In this document: positions 25,701 through 38,781 of the stretch, piece after piece | How positions within the stretch are numbered: position 1 is the stretch's first letter | Layout: every line of letters starts with the position of its first letter | Origin: Acanthaster planci | Taxonomy: Eukaryota > Echinodermata > Asteroidea > Valvatida > Acanthasteridae | Direction: 5' to 3' | DNA length: 64,000 bases | Assembly (NCBI RefSeq): GCF_001949145.1 | Contig: NW_019091418.1 | Location: 2,557,061 to 2,621,060, forward strand | The notes under the pieces: generated by a model | Databases searched by the model: none | What the model was told of the DNA's origin: nothing | Seen by the model: the letters and a program-made list of their open reading frames with translations, nothing else | Translations under genes and position numbers: made by a program

Positions 25701-28700
25701 TTCCGAATGTGAAAAAATGTGAAAGTGAAAACGGCCTATTTTGTTTAATTGAGTGCCTTTCTCCAATAGCCCAAAATCACAACTCTGAAAGATTCTTAAC
25801 TTCAAAATCAATGATATGAGCCTAAAGTTAATAGGGGCGTGGGGTCCTTCAAGGCAGTACCTCGCTCAAAACCTCTGTATGGAATTCATGTTTTATCCTA
25901 AATACATCTATCATTTAGAAAAAAGGGACGCCATTTGCAATTGCAAATCAGCCCATTCCTTGTACAACCATATAAACTCACTCAAAAAAATGCATGGAAT
26001 ACAACATTGCATTCAGGTTTCGATAATTATAGAAATCACCGTGATCCATCCTTCCAAAATTTGATCAGTTTAGTTCAAAGACTCCAAAGACAGAGTAGGC
26101 CTACCGGTCCGTCAAAGTCCACAATTGTGCGTACCTCCAGAAAGCTTTCGAAAAACAACGGAAAACCCTTTGCATTTGGTTATTTTATAAATGAAGTGAC
26201 GTTACTTCATGACTTTAAACCCAAGATATGTACTCCCTGCCTACGCACCACTTCATCTTAAAATTTTACACCAGCTCGAAAGCCTCTAACAGCCAACGCT
26301 CGGCGTTTCAGCAGATTTCTTAGCTCAGCCGAACGGAAAGACAGATGGCCTTTTAACAAGGGATTCATCGATCTCAGTGTTAAGATTCAAGATGCCGTTA
26401 AAGTTATAATATCGTTAGAAAAGGTCAGTGCCGGGCGTTCTGCTGCGAAAGATAAGGACTTACAGCGTGTTAGCAATCGACCGTAGCATGTAAGGTTCAG
26501 TCAATCGTTCTAATGACCATAGGTCCTGTGCATTCCTTTAGTCTGAGTGTGAAGTTTCAAACGCAATATTCTTCTCGCTGAAAATTATGTCCTCTCAATC
26601 TCCTTTATGAAGCAAGAGATGCAATGTAGCCAACGGGACGAAATACCCCAATTAAGACGCTACGAGGTGGTGATCACTTCAACTCGCCATCAAAATTCTA
26701 CTTTTTTAATGTTTTTAACCAAAGCGTGCATTCGCTATCTCTCGCGAGATGCCCGCCAAAACAACGCGGTGGGCTCCCTTGGGACCCCCTGGATCCATAG
26801 CCGCTTATGTAAAGTGCATGCTAAAGATGAATCAATAGCACCCGGGAGAAATGAAAAATGATCTTGAAGTCGGAAGGCACGCTTGCAGGCCGTGCCCGAC
26901 CTGCCCCGTACACAGACGTAAAGGGAGTTGTCAGGGAGATTTGAAGTCCCCAAGTAACCGTGCATCGTGGCTCTGGTATTTTAACTCTAACTTCCGCTGA
27001 TCGACGTGTTGTGCTGAAAATGACATGGGTGGATGCCGGGGCACGTGTCTTTGTCGGCTAGGTCCCGTCAAGAGACTGTTCCGTTGAGTGTTAAATGGAA
27101 AGAAGTCAAATCGTAAGCCTTTCATCACTCAAATCCTGACAAGAACAAGGTTAGCCTATATGAGCTAATGATGGACCACTGGGAACCAGCACGTGTTAGT
27201 GCTAGTGGAGATACCAACGAGATGACAGAACGCGCGTAACATCACCATGATCCCATTGACGATTTGCCGACGTAAAACCAGAAAGTGCCTGGACATTCAC
27301 TTGACGTATATCCCCATGAAAGCCCAGATGATCTGACAGGACACGTAGAGGTATTTACACAATGCTATGGACGGCATGACGCAGTCGCTTATTTACAATT
27401 TATCGTCTTGATTATGAATACCCTATGAGATCACATTGATTCTGTCAGTTTTAAGATCCACCTACTATTGAAGTTTACCGGGCGCTATTATCGAGCAAAC
27501 AACTTTTTAGGACCAAATGTCAATCACTGGGGTTCAGAATTATGCTTGTTGCTTGCATCCAAGTGAAACAACTTAGAAGTTAAAGAGAGTAAACAACCAA
27601 CTTCAAAAACAAACTCAAACTAAACAAATCAATGACCAAAATCAAAACCCCAAATCAGATCAAAACCGATGACAACAAAGCATTTACGGATTTTAATATT
27701 TGTAACCTGGTCTGTTCAAGTCAGTCTGTCTCAAAAGACGAAATTGACTATGCCTTTGCTGCCTCTGACTTCAGAGATGTGGCAACACAAAAGTCATGGC
27801 TTCCTTGACAAGGCATCATATATCATGTTTAGTCTCATTCATGTGTTAAATGAATTTGAGAAAATTAGGTCACACCTAAATCAACTCAACCAAAGACATG
27901 AACCACACGTCTTTAGATTTTTTTATTCATCATAAAAGAACTCAACAGTCATTAGGCCTACGTAAAAGTCGAAAGGTGATACTCACATATTTCCGATTGT
28001 CCTTAATGAAGACGCTGTGGTCTGTATTTATCCGTTACTCGACTTGTCTTCAGTTGAATTGCGCGTACTGCATGCCGTGAACAGAAAATCCTCAAACCGA
28101 TACATCATCGCTGTTCATTCTGCCACATTTTTGATGTAGATGCCACTTATGTGTATTTCCTAAAAAGATGAGTTCCGAACACAAAATCGCACTCCACAAA
28201 AGTTTCCTCGATCTACACTGAATAGGCCGAGAGACAATCTGTACAACACTGTACTGACGACAGTGTGCTGAACGTGGACAATATAACACCCAAATCGTGA
28301 CTCCGCACGTCAACACGACGAACCGGTCTCGTTTCCTTTTTTTTCCAATTTTACTCTTCCAACTGCATGTCAGTAGATGAATCTTGATAAATGACCGTAG
28401 GCGGTGAAAGCATCAACAACAAACAGAAATGAAGGAAGAGCGTCTGCCCACGTCGCGCCAGGCCGCCGGGGACGCAACCAAAAAATAATGTTAGATAAAT
28501 ATTTCACAGCTTTATAGATCAAAATGCAACGTTGATAAATCCTGTAGAGATCTGTCAGAGCAACACGGGACGCTCCTTTCCTTGTCAAGGGACCTGGTTA
28601 TGGCTCCGTTTGTATTCCCACACGTCGAGATCCTGGAAACAGAAGACAGGATCTTACAATGTAATGCGCTTGCTCTTCCTATCACATCTTTCCCTCACTT

Positions 28701-31700
28701 TCCCCTCGTCTTAATGTTTGTAGCAAGCTGATTATTGCCAGTGGGCAAGTCGAGTACAGGCGCCAGCACGCTCCTCGCCGTATAGGAGCAGTCCATCTTT
28801 CGTTTCCAGCCAGCCATCTCGCCAAAAGCGCGCGAATCTCCACGGAAACACTTGCGAGACCGCTATCTACCTCAAGAGGCTACTTGACCAGTAATGGAGC
28901 AAGCAGACAACGGTCCAGGCATGGGGCAACGGGGGAAGATATTACTTTGCAGCGATAGAGCTGGATTCAATTCTTAATACACTTTCTTTCAAATTTAAAA
29001 TTGCGTAGAGCAGGATGTAGAGCTGGCAAATCGATAGATCCTGAACAAGTTCATGGTCAACAAAATATGAATGGTTGCTGAGGGTATATGCCATGCGCAG
29101 ACGATCGATTGAGCCAGACAATATGGCTGCCAAGTTGCCGCCAAATTTGGAATAAGGAACTCTGCGGCACCAGTCTGATACTATCAAATTGGAAACTGTG
29201 GGATGGGTGTAATAAGGGATGATGTGGAGTCGAGTTCAAGGGGGAGTAAGTTTTCGGTTAGCAAGGGATAATGATTGAGCATGTGTATGGATTGGTTTGC
29301 AATACTGGAATTTACAGTGTATGATTATGCTGTACGTCTGGGATGTCAAAGTGAAAAGATATTATTTACATGGACAGGGTCTTGTGCGTACGTCGGCCAT
29401 GATACAAAAATCGCGCATGTCCCCACAACCTCGACATCAGATTCAGTCTCCAACGCCTAGCTTTTACCCTTGGTTCCCCTTAAATGAACTTCAGTAAGAC
29501 CTGAAAAATTTTACTATGATTTATGAATTAGGCCTGCTTCTATTTAGGCCTAATGGCTCGCTTTCCACGCAAAATGGAATAGCTGTTCGCTGCCATTCAA
29601 CTGCAACTCAGATGAAGTTCAAGAAACTATTGAACTCAGTTTCTATTTGGTCTGGTCCTATTTACTGCATCCGATTCTAAGTACGTCACAGCCTATGTAT
29701 TACTGAGGTAGCTCATGATCTCAAAATGATTCCTTGCGAATGTTTCGTCGACCTCTTTCATTTGTACGTATCCCACGACCCAGAAAGATTAATATTGCAA
29801 AAGGGGGAATTCGTGACGCACTTTACACTTCCACATCGGATCACTGCACTCGTGCGTGGAGACAGTAATGAAACGAATAATTCCACATTTTGATATACAT
29901 TATTGACACATGGTTTCCGAGCTTGTAGGTGGCATAAATGAAAACAGAACAAATAGTTACACAAGTCGGTATGCGTTCGAATTTGAATTTGGAGAAAATA
30001 TGGTGGTGTGAACTTGCTAACAACCAACATTTTGCAAAAAATATCTTCCAGAATGGCTACTATTATCATATTTAAGCCAATGTGTTATTTTAAAATAACT
30101 CAATTCTGCCACTCAGATCACCTTCTACCTGACCTCAGAGAGGGTGCACTTGCAAACCAAACAATAGCACCTTTTATCCTTGGTGATAACTTGATGTCCC
30201 TCATTTTGTGATGTTTGTTTTCCATTGTTTATTTTATCCGCAAAGTTTAAAACAAAAAAGCCTTTCCTTTAAAAAAATTTTTTTTTCAAAGAAACGATAT
30301 TGATTTCTTTTTCCTTCCCAGAAAAGTTTCCTTGAACTTCCTTTGGACGCTTCGTGACATAGGATTATAAATCCGCGAACTTAATTGAATTCAATTTGTG
30401 GTAACACACGTTGGCACTTCCTCCGCCACTCAGAATTTTCATTATTACAAACGCATGCTTACAGGATAAAGATAATCACGGATTTGATTCTCTAATTGAA
30501 GAAATCACTTCTCGCTATGTCCATGCTTAGACACTGACCGCCGCAGGGCCAAAGCCCGGAAGGCGTCAGCAGTGAAAATTGTTGACGTGTGCTCACAAAA
30601 GCACCCGCTTTAACTCCAATGTGAACTTCTGAGACAGTACACTGCACTTATCACACTGTGCAGAGCACACTGTACTGACAGAAAACGGTATAAATCCTTG
30701 GGTACAGAGGAATGTAAGCGATGGACGTGAATCAATGATGAAGCCAATGTGAGATGAACTTACGGCAAATACCTGCCTGACGGAGAGTTTGAACGGTGAG
30801 TACAGGTTCAAAGCAGCAACAGAGATTGGCGAAATCGGAAAAAAGAGAGAGAAGGCCTAATTTACTGGAAGCCATTTTCCTCATCCTCCGAATCTATCAT
30901 ATTTAAAGTATTCTGTTAAATGGGATGGAGCCAGATTTCCAAAACACACTGAATTTTTTTATGTTGCTTAAAACATTTAGATATAATTTATCACAAATTT
31001 TAAATTATTATAAACAAAACCTGACATGAATATGTATTGGACTTTTATTTTGTCCATATTTTAACTCTCATGTTCCCAAAGTTAAAAGTTTGACTTTACT
31101 TTCAATTCAAGATGGCCAACACTTGAATGCAGTCTATTTCCCAATGGTTTTGACCCCTCTCATGAGACACTTCTGTGCACAGGGTTGCTAATGAAGGAAG
31201 ACAACACAAAACAAAACAATCCCGAGCTGTTTTGGCCACAATTGCCTCCGTGGAGTGAGGTCTTTTAACACAGCGTTACGGTCTTGGGATAATGCACAAA
31301 GAGCCAGGCTTACAAAAGCTATTCCCGGTAGTTTAACTAAACATAGCTACGTGGCGTTGATATCAACGTTCTTAGTCTGTAGTCGATATTAAACCGGCCA
31401 CGGACTTCCTCAGGCTTCGTAGATTCAGCCTGAACTCGTCGGCATCTCCAATTCTCCTTTTGTAATATTCCATAGTTTTAACCATAATGACTATTCCTAC
31501 TAAACACAATAACACTCCGTCTTTGCACAATAATGCAATGCAGTGGGAAAATGTTCTTTACCTTTAACGCCAAATAGCTACCAAAGCGGGTGACAGATTA
31601 TTTAAGACTGTGTTAATTTCCTGCATAAGATAGTTGACCAAGGACTTCGGTGTTGCCAAATGTGTATGTCAGCAGAATGAAATTCGAATGGTAATTAATT

Positions 31701-31890
31701 CGTAACGGTATAATAATGGTATCTACAGTAATCAAATGGTACCGGTGTGCCAGCTTCGCTTCTTGTACCTAACGGCAACACTTCAGCGTTGCCACAGTTT
31801 ACATGAAACTGCATGCATAGTATGTCTTGATTCACTTTAAAGCCACTATAATAATCTTGAAAAAAAATCCAAACAGGAAAAGGAACTCAC
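22761..31890. other. Upstream region, no gene recognised
   Basis: About 9 kb with more CpG than the gene body to the left. Open frames are short. The minus-strand frame at 24391-24606 has fairly protein-like codons (MMAWQEDGWS and on) but no flanking splice signals or known motif. TAGGCCTA occurs near 26099, 27955 and 29543. A T/A-rich low-complexity patch lies at 30270-30300. Nothing here supports a gene call; cis-regulatory elements are possible but cannot be identified without comparison. Confidence 0.5.
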
Positions 31891-32300
31891 CTTCGTTGCA
31901 TAAATGCCCGATGAACCCAAGCTGCGGATTAGGTATCTCACACGGTTACCCAAGCGTTAATGATAGCAAGCTGTAGCTGTGTAGTCTTCGTGTATTAATG
32001 CAAAGCTGGTATGTTACGACGCATCCTATGACAAGCGGTAGCGACGAACGAAAGAGTGCATCTCCGATGGCCGATGTACCGCTTGATTGGCGGTCGCAGA
32101 TGAGGTTGCTACCCTCGGGCACGTTACGCCAACGATGGCGTCCTCATATACCAGACACCCGTAACTTCAGAATTTACACACGCACTTGACACCGAGAAGC
32201 AACCGCTGGAACGTGCATCTCTCTGCTTCCTCTTCCCCTGAAGACTCCAAGAGATCGTGTGTCTTCCTCAAACCGTCGAGTCAGCAGCTTACGTCGTCTG
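31891..32300 (-). other. 5'-exon-like block with strong donor (noncoding or 11-nt coding end)
   Basis: On the minus strand a strong donor (CGAAG|GTGAGT) ends at 31891. An ATG at 31901 leaves only 11 coding bases (ATG CAA CGA AG), phase 2. The sequence 5' of it (32000-32300) is CpG-dense, as expected for a promoter or first exon. Reading the last frame as complete codons gives 22 open codons after a TAA but no Met. It could be a 5' UTR exon, an alternative first exon of the KIF26-like gene 9.7 kb further 5', or the start of another gene. If its ATG were used, its phase would not match exon 2 of the KIF26-like gene directly. Chance is a real alternative. Confidence 0.3.
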
Positions 32301-35300
32301 TCTCGGGCTTGTAGAGGTTGTTTCTGGTAATGATTCGCGTTGTTCTCTCCCCGCTAATGTTGCTGCTTCAGGGGTAAGACGCTGGCTGCCAGCAAAGGGA
32401 CCAGAGAAAACCCAGGTGTCAGGTTCGCTGGCTAAATTATTTCCCCCGTGGTGATTACAAGATCGCCAGATCCAAAAACAGGGTTTGGATTTCTGCAAAA
32501 AAACATACAGTTTTTGTTTTAGGTACTCATTTTTCAAATGGTCAAAAAAGGTTGTCGTTTTGTTCTCTCTTTTAAATGTACTCCGTCGCTTAATGCATAC
32601 AAACGGCTTAGTAGTAGCGTCACTTGAGGCTGCTCTGCCTCTAGACCACCTTTCACTTAAGACGCGGACAAGCAGCCAGTAGCGAGGAACTGTATGCGAG
32701 AGCATTATGACAGCGAGAGGTGACGGGTAGACGTAGAAAGACAATACCAAGGGGAATTAGCACATGTCGGTATGACCTGGCTCGCCAGATCCCAGCCAAT
32801 CGATTCATGTTCTATGCGGTGGTTTCTCTCCACCGGCCAGGTTAGCCGAGGAAACACCGAAGCAGGAAGGCGATCTATTTATGGCCGAGTGGTTGCGGCC
32901 TACGAGCAGCGCCCGTGCCTGGATCGATCCCCCCGTTGTCGTCGTCTTGGGACCAGCAATTAGCCCGGACCTATAGGCGGGAGCACGCACGATGGGAATA
33001 TATATACATACAACCCGACTACAATTCCCCCGTCCAGGGAACCAGCTTGGATCATCAGAAGAAAGGGGGAAAAAATCTCATCGAAGGGTGTTCTTGTTGA
33101 TTCAATTTGCCAGCTCTGGCCCGGGTGTCGCGATCTCTGTGGACATTGTAAGTTGACAAATGGTGAAATGGCACCTGCAAAGTTGACGTAGAGATGATGA
33201 CATTGGTCGATGCTTCTTTACCCGATTGCAATCAGGATAGTGAACCTGACATTAAAGGTGCGCTTTTTTTTGCATCACCATTCCTTGAAATCATTCCATA
33301 AAAGTTAAATTGCTTAATGCAAGAGTAGCCCTCTGTCCTTAATCGTCCTTTTATCTTGGTAAAGTATACCATTAATGTTGAAAACAGTACATCCTTAACC
33401 TCCAGTGGGAACATTATTTCGTCTATCACATTGACGAACACAGCTTGATACTTGGTATGAATACCCCCATTCGATCCTTGGATGTGACCTCTTCTAAGGA
33501 TCTCCACACTGAAGACTTCCAAAGGACTTTTATCAACTTTTTATCTTTCAAAGAAAACAGTCACACATGTGGAATATCCACTGTGACACTTCATGAAGGG
33601 CTCTTCACGGTTAAGAGGGCAGGACAGCAGGTTCGTGTGAACTTAAAAAGTAAAACAAAGTTTTGAATGCCAAAGTGCGTGAGTGCCAGTTGCTCCGATG
33701 AAGTTTTTGAACGGTTGTGAAACATGTTTGGCACTGAGACCGCAGAGGAAGGATCTTGAAAACTGTATACGCTAAGAAAAGTCAGTGAGAACATTCATGT
33801 ACCGACACAAAGTAACAGCATCGTGACTTCTTGCATTGACTTTATCGTTCTCGTATCTGCCGTTTGCAACAAGATCATTCTTACTTGTTTAGTTACTAAC
33901 TAGCTTAATTGTTGGTTAGCAACCAGTGAAATCACGTTTTATCGCCATTAAGCAAGTCAGCCCTCGCTTGTAATTTGTATGAGCATAGAAGAAGGACAGC
34001 ATCACATTTTGTAGTCATCACCCCTAGGGCCCTAACAGGAAGCTGGGAAGCTGTTATGAAGGAAATAATCACAGGTGTGGACTCGCTAAGCATTGTAGGT
34101 CGCTTGGCCCAATCCATGCACTTAGGCTAACAATCAGTGCACACCTGTCATGCACAAGCACAAGTGTTGACCAATGCTAATATTCGAATGAAATCGTCCA
34201 AAGATTGCTCGACAAAAAGTACATCCGATTCATACTGAAAAAGTTGTCCTCCCAATGCACTGTGAAGATGGTGGAGGCGAGTGAAGGTAGGCCTATGCAG
34301 ATACCAACTGGCGTCACCCTGATCACTTCTTGCATTACTACACTGGACCTACTTTTTCCAGAAAATTGGCATTCGGCATCCGAGGACAGGGCATACATTC
34401 CAAACTTGCGGACATTCAACTTCGTGTTTCACAAAAGTAGAACACGAAGGAACAGCGTCTATCCGTTCAGTATTCCAATCACAACATATCCCCCGAGCCC
34501 CATCAAGACATGCATGCGCAGTAAGGCAGGCGGCTTTGATTATCAAAGCATTAATTTACATGGCTTTAATCTGATGGATTCAACGGATGTCGTTGTTGTA
34601 ACTCGACTGGGTCACAATATGAAAGAAAGGAATCTCGCTCTATTGGGTACACAGCTCAGTTCACTCAGCTGTGAGCCGTGCGCCCGCAGGGCCTTGGTGT
34701 TCGTGGTACGGTACGGTACGGTAACTCTTTTCAAGTTCGATAAGTAAAGGAACTGACGGGATATTGGGTGCAATGACCATTGCACTGCCATAAGAACCAT
34801 CTGGTATACGATTAGGATCTCAAGTCAATTCACGGGAATTAATTTCCCCCAAAGCCCATCACGATTGGAAATTAACAGAAACTAAAATTGTAAATGATAT
34901 TAAAGCATGTGCATTCAGCCTCTAGTGCATTTACAAATCTTTGAAGGAGAAATACCAAATGTATCATAGGCCTACGACTTAAGTTTGCAGTGGCTGGGTA
35001 ATTATCTACTTTTCCACATTTTTAAACTGTTCCATTTGCTTCCGCTCAAACCATACGGAAAACGTTCCAGCAACCACTTAAGCCTTGGGATTATAAATTC
35101 AGAAGCGGAAATGTCTATTTAATGCGATTCCAAAAGTTCGATGAACTTGCAAGTAGATTCCTATCAGTAGTCAAATTGGTAGTCACTATCAAAGTAGCAT
35201 AACGACCTTTTGGACGATGCCATCAAAATTAAGGTTTCATATTTTTTATCTGCTTACAATCACATCATGGTGGGACGATCATAACAGAAGACGTTCAAAT

Positions 35301-37928
35301 TTCTTTCAAACCGGGTGAAGTTAGTCCAGACTAGAATTAATGTGGATCAGATAGCTCCTTCAAAAAATGGATTTCATAAAGAACACTTGGGTGAGCCTTT
35401 GTAATTGAAGAATTATTGTTGTGTCTTTTCCTGAAATTTATTATATTGAAAGGTTGTGCATTAATTCACAGTATTACCCATCAGAAAAATAATAAGAAAA
35501 ATACAAATGTCGAAGGGGGGGTACAGCCAAGGGGTGGAATCTCTGCTATCTTGTATACGGACTGAATTTGACTTCACATCAACAAAGACTGCGCGACAAT
35601 ATATACTCTGAAGCACATTAATTTTCTGTATATTGCATAAAACAGAACCAACGTAACTACAAATACATGCAGACTCTCACAGACGTCCGTCTGTGCAGGA
35701 AATCCATCCTTGTACCGATGAACGGAAATGTTTGACGTGCACTTTTTAGGACTAGGAGTCGTGTTCGTATCTTACACACTTTCCTTTTTATTTGAACGGA
35801 CTACGGACCAATAATAGTCCCCCAAGAATCGAGCGCAGTTTCATATGGGAACCAGAAAAGAAAGACGTTAGTTAAAAGCTCCCTTCCTTCAGGCCTATAA
35901 AAGGCCAGGTTTTGTCAAAAAACAAACAAACAAACAAATTCTAGTTGTCACTTTATGAAGGATGTCTGAATTGATTATTTCCAAATTTCCTGAATTATTA
36001 TTCTTGTTTTTCTGTTTAAAACGGTAACCTTAGGTACGAAACGCGGTTTGAAACATCTTTCAGTACTCAGTTCCTTCAAGTCATCTTCCCGTTTCTTTTT
36101 TGGAGTTCATTCTGTCTGGACACTGTCCTGGTCAGTTCATTGGCTAGAACTAATTGCAAAGACAAGGTAGTAGACAGGAGAATTCACTCCACTTCGCTTG
36201 AATCTCACGTTTGGACATGCAACTTTTTTAGCTTTGTACTTTTGGCGGGAACTTTTACTTTTTGTTAAGTAAAATTCGCCACCATCGTCATACTCTTGCA
36301 ACCTTTAAAAATCGAGTTCATGAAGGCTCGTTGCCAAGTCAGGCTGATGTGGCTCCTATGTGTCGGCTCCGAAGAGAAATGATAGAGGTGGGGGGTCAGT
36401 CGAAATTCGATGCTGTACCTCATTACAAGAAGCTGTCTCTAGAACCTTGGCAGCCTCGAAGCCAAACATCGACCCCAGCATTACGTTACACGCTATTCTT
36501 ACCTTGCCCTGGGGGCGACTCTTGAACTCATGTAGGTCCAATGCCCGAGGTGTTGGAAAGCAATTGAAAGCACACTAAGTAACCCCTGTTGGCCAATCAC
36601 AGCCATTGCACCGATAGAGAGACTTAATTTGATTGGCTGTAAATTGAATTATTCTGAGTTTGACCATCCTGGATGCACAGTTTGGAGGTACGGTATGGAT
36701 ACAAGGTTGATGTAAAGAGGAGGGCTGTGCTGTTTTAGCAGGGGGACGCTTGAAAATGTAGCCTGCTCTAACTGAAATTATGAGGTACACGACCTGAAAA
36801 TATTGTGTGTCCCCCAAACAGCTTTCATTATTAATTTTAAACCAATGAAAAGTGCAATGTATCTGATAATGGGCATCGTATGTTTTTTCCAGTTGATAAA
36901 AGGCCCTCTATCGATCGGACGGGTTAGGAATTACGTATTACGTTGCAGACTAACGAAGAAAAAACTGATAAGAAAGTTCTCAAAAGAATGAATATCGCTA
37001 GATGTGGACTTTTGTTGGTGCCGATCTCTCAACTGAGAAGTTAGACAAAATCCATCCGATGAGAATTCACAGAAATTTGATGTCATCACCGACCTTGGGC
37101 GGTGTGATAGTACCCCGAGTAAGGCTTCGCCTTAAGGATCACATTGTCAGTACATTTCTACAACACAGCATAAGTAATCAGAAGGAATATTCCCAAAACT
37201 AACATCCCAAAAGTATCTCTGAAATCCAATTTTGAAATAACCATTCCTAAAACTTGCCCTATAGGAGTCAAGCTGAACAAGGCCTTTTCTTTCAGCCAAA
37301 CGCTTGTAGTCGGACTCTTCAACTGAGCTTTCTTAACCTTTTCCCCACAGTCTTGCATTGAATACGGTGAGAGTAGGCCTAATATCTGAACACACAAAAC
37401 ATTGCATTGGCTGCACAAAAATGTTATTTTAGTTTTCCTAGCTTAGGCCAAGAACGATGGATGATTCTCGTTGTTCGCACCAGGAGGGATCCTGTCACAT
37501 CTAAAACCACAACAAGGGTTTCTAACACTAAACAAAACCACAACTACGGATGGACAATGCAAAAGGACTGAGAATGCAAAAGAATTGTTTGAACTTGGGG
37601 GCGCTGTCGATGAATAACTTACGCAAAATTATCTGAAATCATATACTGTACACTTGTCCAACAGAAGAAATATCTGAAAATACGCTTAGAAGGGAGCTTC
37701 ATTATAACTTTACAGTTGTGAGTACGTCGTGGATGATTTCGTTCAAATGGTTATTTCTTATTGGTCTTGACTGAGAAATGAATTATTAATATTTACAAGC
37801 GAGAAATTTCTACTTGAATCTCTGGAGATGTTCAACTTAATTTATCATTACTGGGCTTTATTTTATGTATTGAAAACTGTTTGAGCTAGTTGCAAAATTC
37901 CTCCAAAATAAGTTAAAACAAAGGGCTG
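32301..37928. other. Gene-poor stretch, no gene recognised
   Basis: About 5.6 kb. It contains the longest open frame in the window (34205-34747, plus strand, 180 codons without a stop, first ATG at about 34268). It has no signal peptide, repeat or family motif, and a frame of this length is not surprising by chance in 128 kb of two-strand sequence. A minus-strand frame of 153 codons (32289-32750) is likewise unsupported. A TACGG pentanucleotide repeat (about four units) lies at 34705-34722, and an (AAAC)n run at 35921-35939. TAGGCCTA occurs near 34290, 34976 and 37375. Confidence 0.5.
32882..32935 (+). repeat. tRNA-like fragment (Leu/Ser-type A box, degenerate B box)
   Basis: TGGCCGAGTGGTTGCGG at 32882 matches the D-arm/A box of class II tRNAs (Leu, Ser). 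About 38 bases later GGATCGATCC is one base off the B box core. The spacing is tRNA-like, but I find no matching acceptor stem, and the anticodon region does not fold convincingly. It is probably a decayed tRNA or the head of a tRNA-derived SINE. Confidence 0.35.
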
Positions 37929-38092
37929 TTAAGGCCAGTTCATACTACGGGCGGATGTGAAAGCAAAGCGAATATGACGTCACGAAAGATTTGCAGCAAA
38001 CTTTCACTCAAATTAATGTGTTCAAATTTACAGCAGAGGATTTGTTCTGACGTCACAACTCAGGTTTCGCGTGAAGTATGAACCGGTCTTTA
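37929..38092. mobile_element. Harbinger-like MITE with paired TGACGTCA sites
   Basis: The 158-bp body (37932-38089) has terminal inverted repeats AGGCCAGTTCATACT / AGACCGGTTCATACT (13 of 15 identical). It is flanked on both sides by the trinucleotide TTA (37929-37931 and 38090-38092), the target duplication expected of PIF/Harbinger elements. The two halves each contain a perfect TGACGTCA (37975-37982 and 38048-38055), the CRE/ATF consensus. Each lies roughly 40 bases from its own end, so the whole element is a loose palindrome. There is no coding capacity. The superfamily is inferred from the duplication and end symmetry only. Confidence 0.65.
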
Positions 38093-38286
38093 CAAAGAAA
38101 CGTCTGTCCACTCAACGTAAAATGGCAGTCAGTGGTACTCCTGTCGAAGAACGTTATGCCTGTATAGCGCCCTCAACAGTTACTTGACTAAAATGGGGAC
38201 TTCAACCATACCGTTCTGTCGGGTTCGGTCGAAGACCAGTAGATACACGCTACCCAGTGTTTTTCACTGACTGTACTGAAGCAACA

Positions 38287-38421
38287 ATGGAACAACCGAA
38301 GAGTGAATCAACACAGTCGCCACAGCGAAATTCCCAAATACTTCAAACCAAACAACTTGTGCCTCTTATTAAGGCTTCGCTCGCGAAGAGGAAACGTAGC
38401 ATTAGCATAAAAACCACATAG
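38287..38421 (+). CDS. Unrecognised short ORF, 44 residues
   Basis: An ATG opens 44 codons beginning MEQPKSESTQ and ending with TAG. The peptide is very polar, with a Gln/Ser-rich first half and a basic cluster (AKRKR) near the end that could act as a nuclear localisation signal. The region is richer in CpG than its surroundings. I do not recognise a family. It lies 360 bp upstream of another coding-like frame on the same strand, but the best in-frame donor I can see (AAAC|GTAGCA) is weak and in the wrong phase to join it. It may be a background ORF. Confidence 0.2.
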   Translation: MEQPKSESTQSPQRNSQILQTKQLVPLIKASLAKRKRSISIKTT

Positions 38422-38781
38422 CCCGAACTGTCCTTAGATGGCGTCATAAAGACTGAATACAAAGCTTAACAGGAAACAAAAGTACATTACCTGAATGTAC
38501 TTGGATGTGAGGCAAACTGATTGGTTAGCATAGCTAACAATTATTGGTTATTTTTACAACCCAGTTTTCCATTGTTTTAACCAGTTGGTTTTTGAAAGTT
38601 TCAAATACATTGGACATTATTACCTGGGGTTTGTCTTTTTTAGTTTACGTGTCACGGTTAAAAATCTATTTTTAGGCAGTTGGCTTTCCATAAAGCCTGC
38701 ATGAGGTAGCTAAATATAAACTATAACAAAGTCAAAGTAAGATTTTTTTCTCGTTCAAGTTGCCGGTTGCCAAAGTGCAAA

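Noticed and set aside
32289-32750. 153-codon minus-strand frame in CpG-rich DNA
   Set aside because: Low stop density follows from the local G+C rise; no family resemblance.
34205-34747. Longest open frame in the window (180 codons, plus)
   Set aside because: No domain, signal peptide or splice context; from the A+T content a frame of this length somewhere in 128 kb of two-strand sequence is not surprising.
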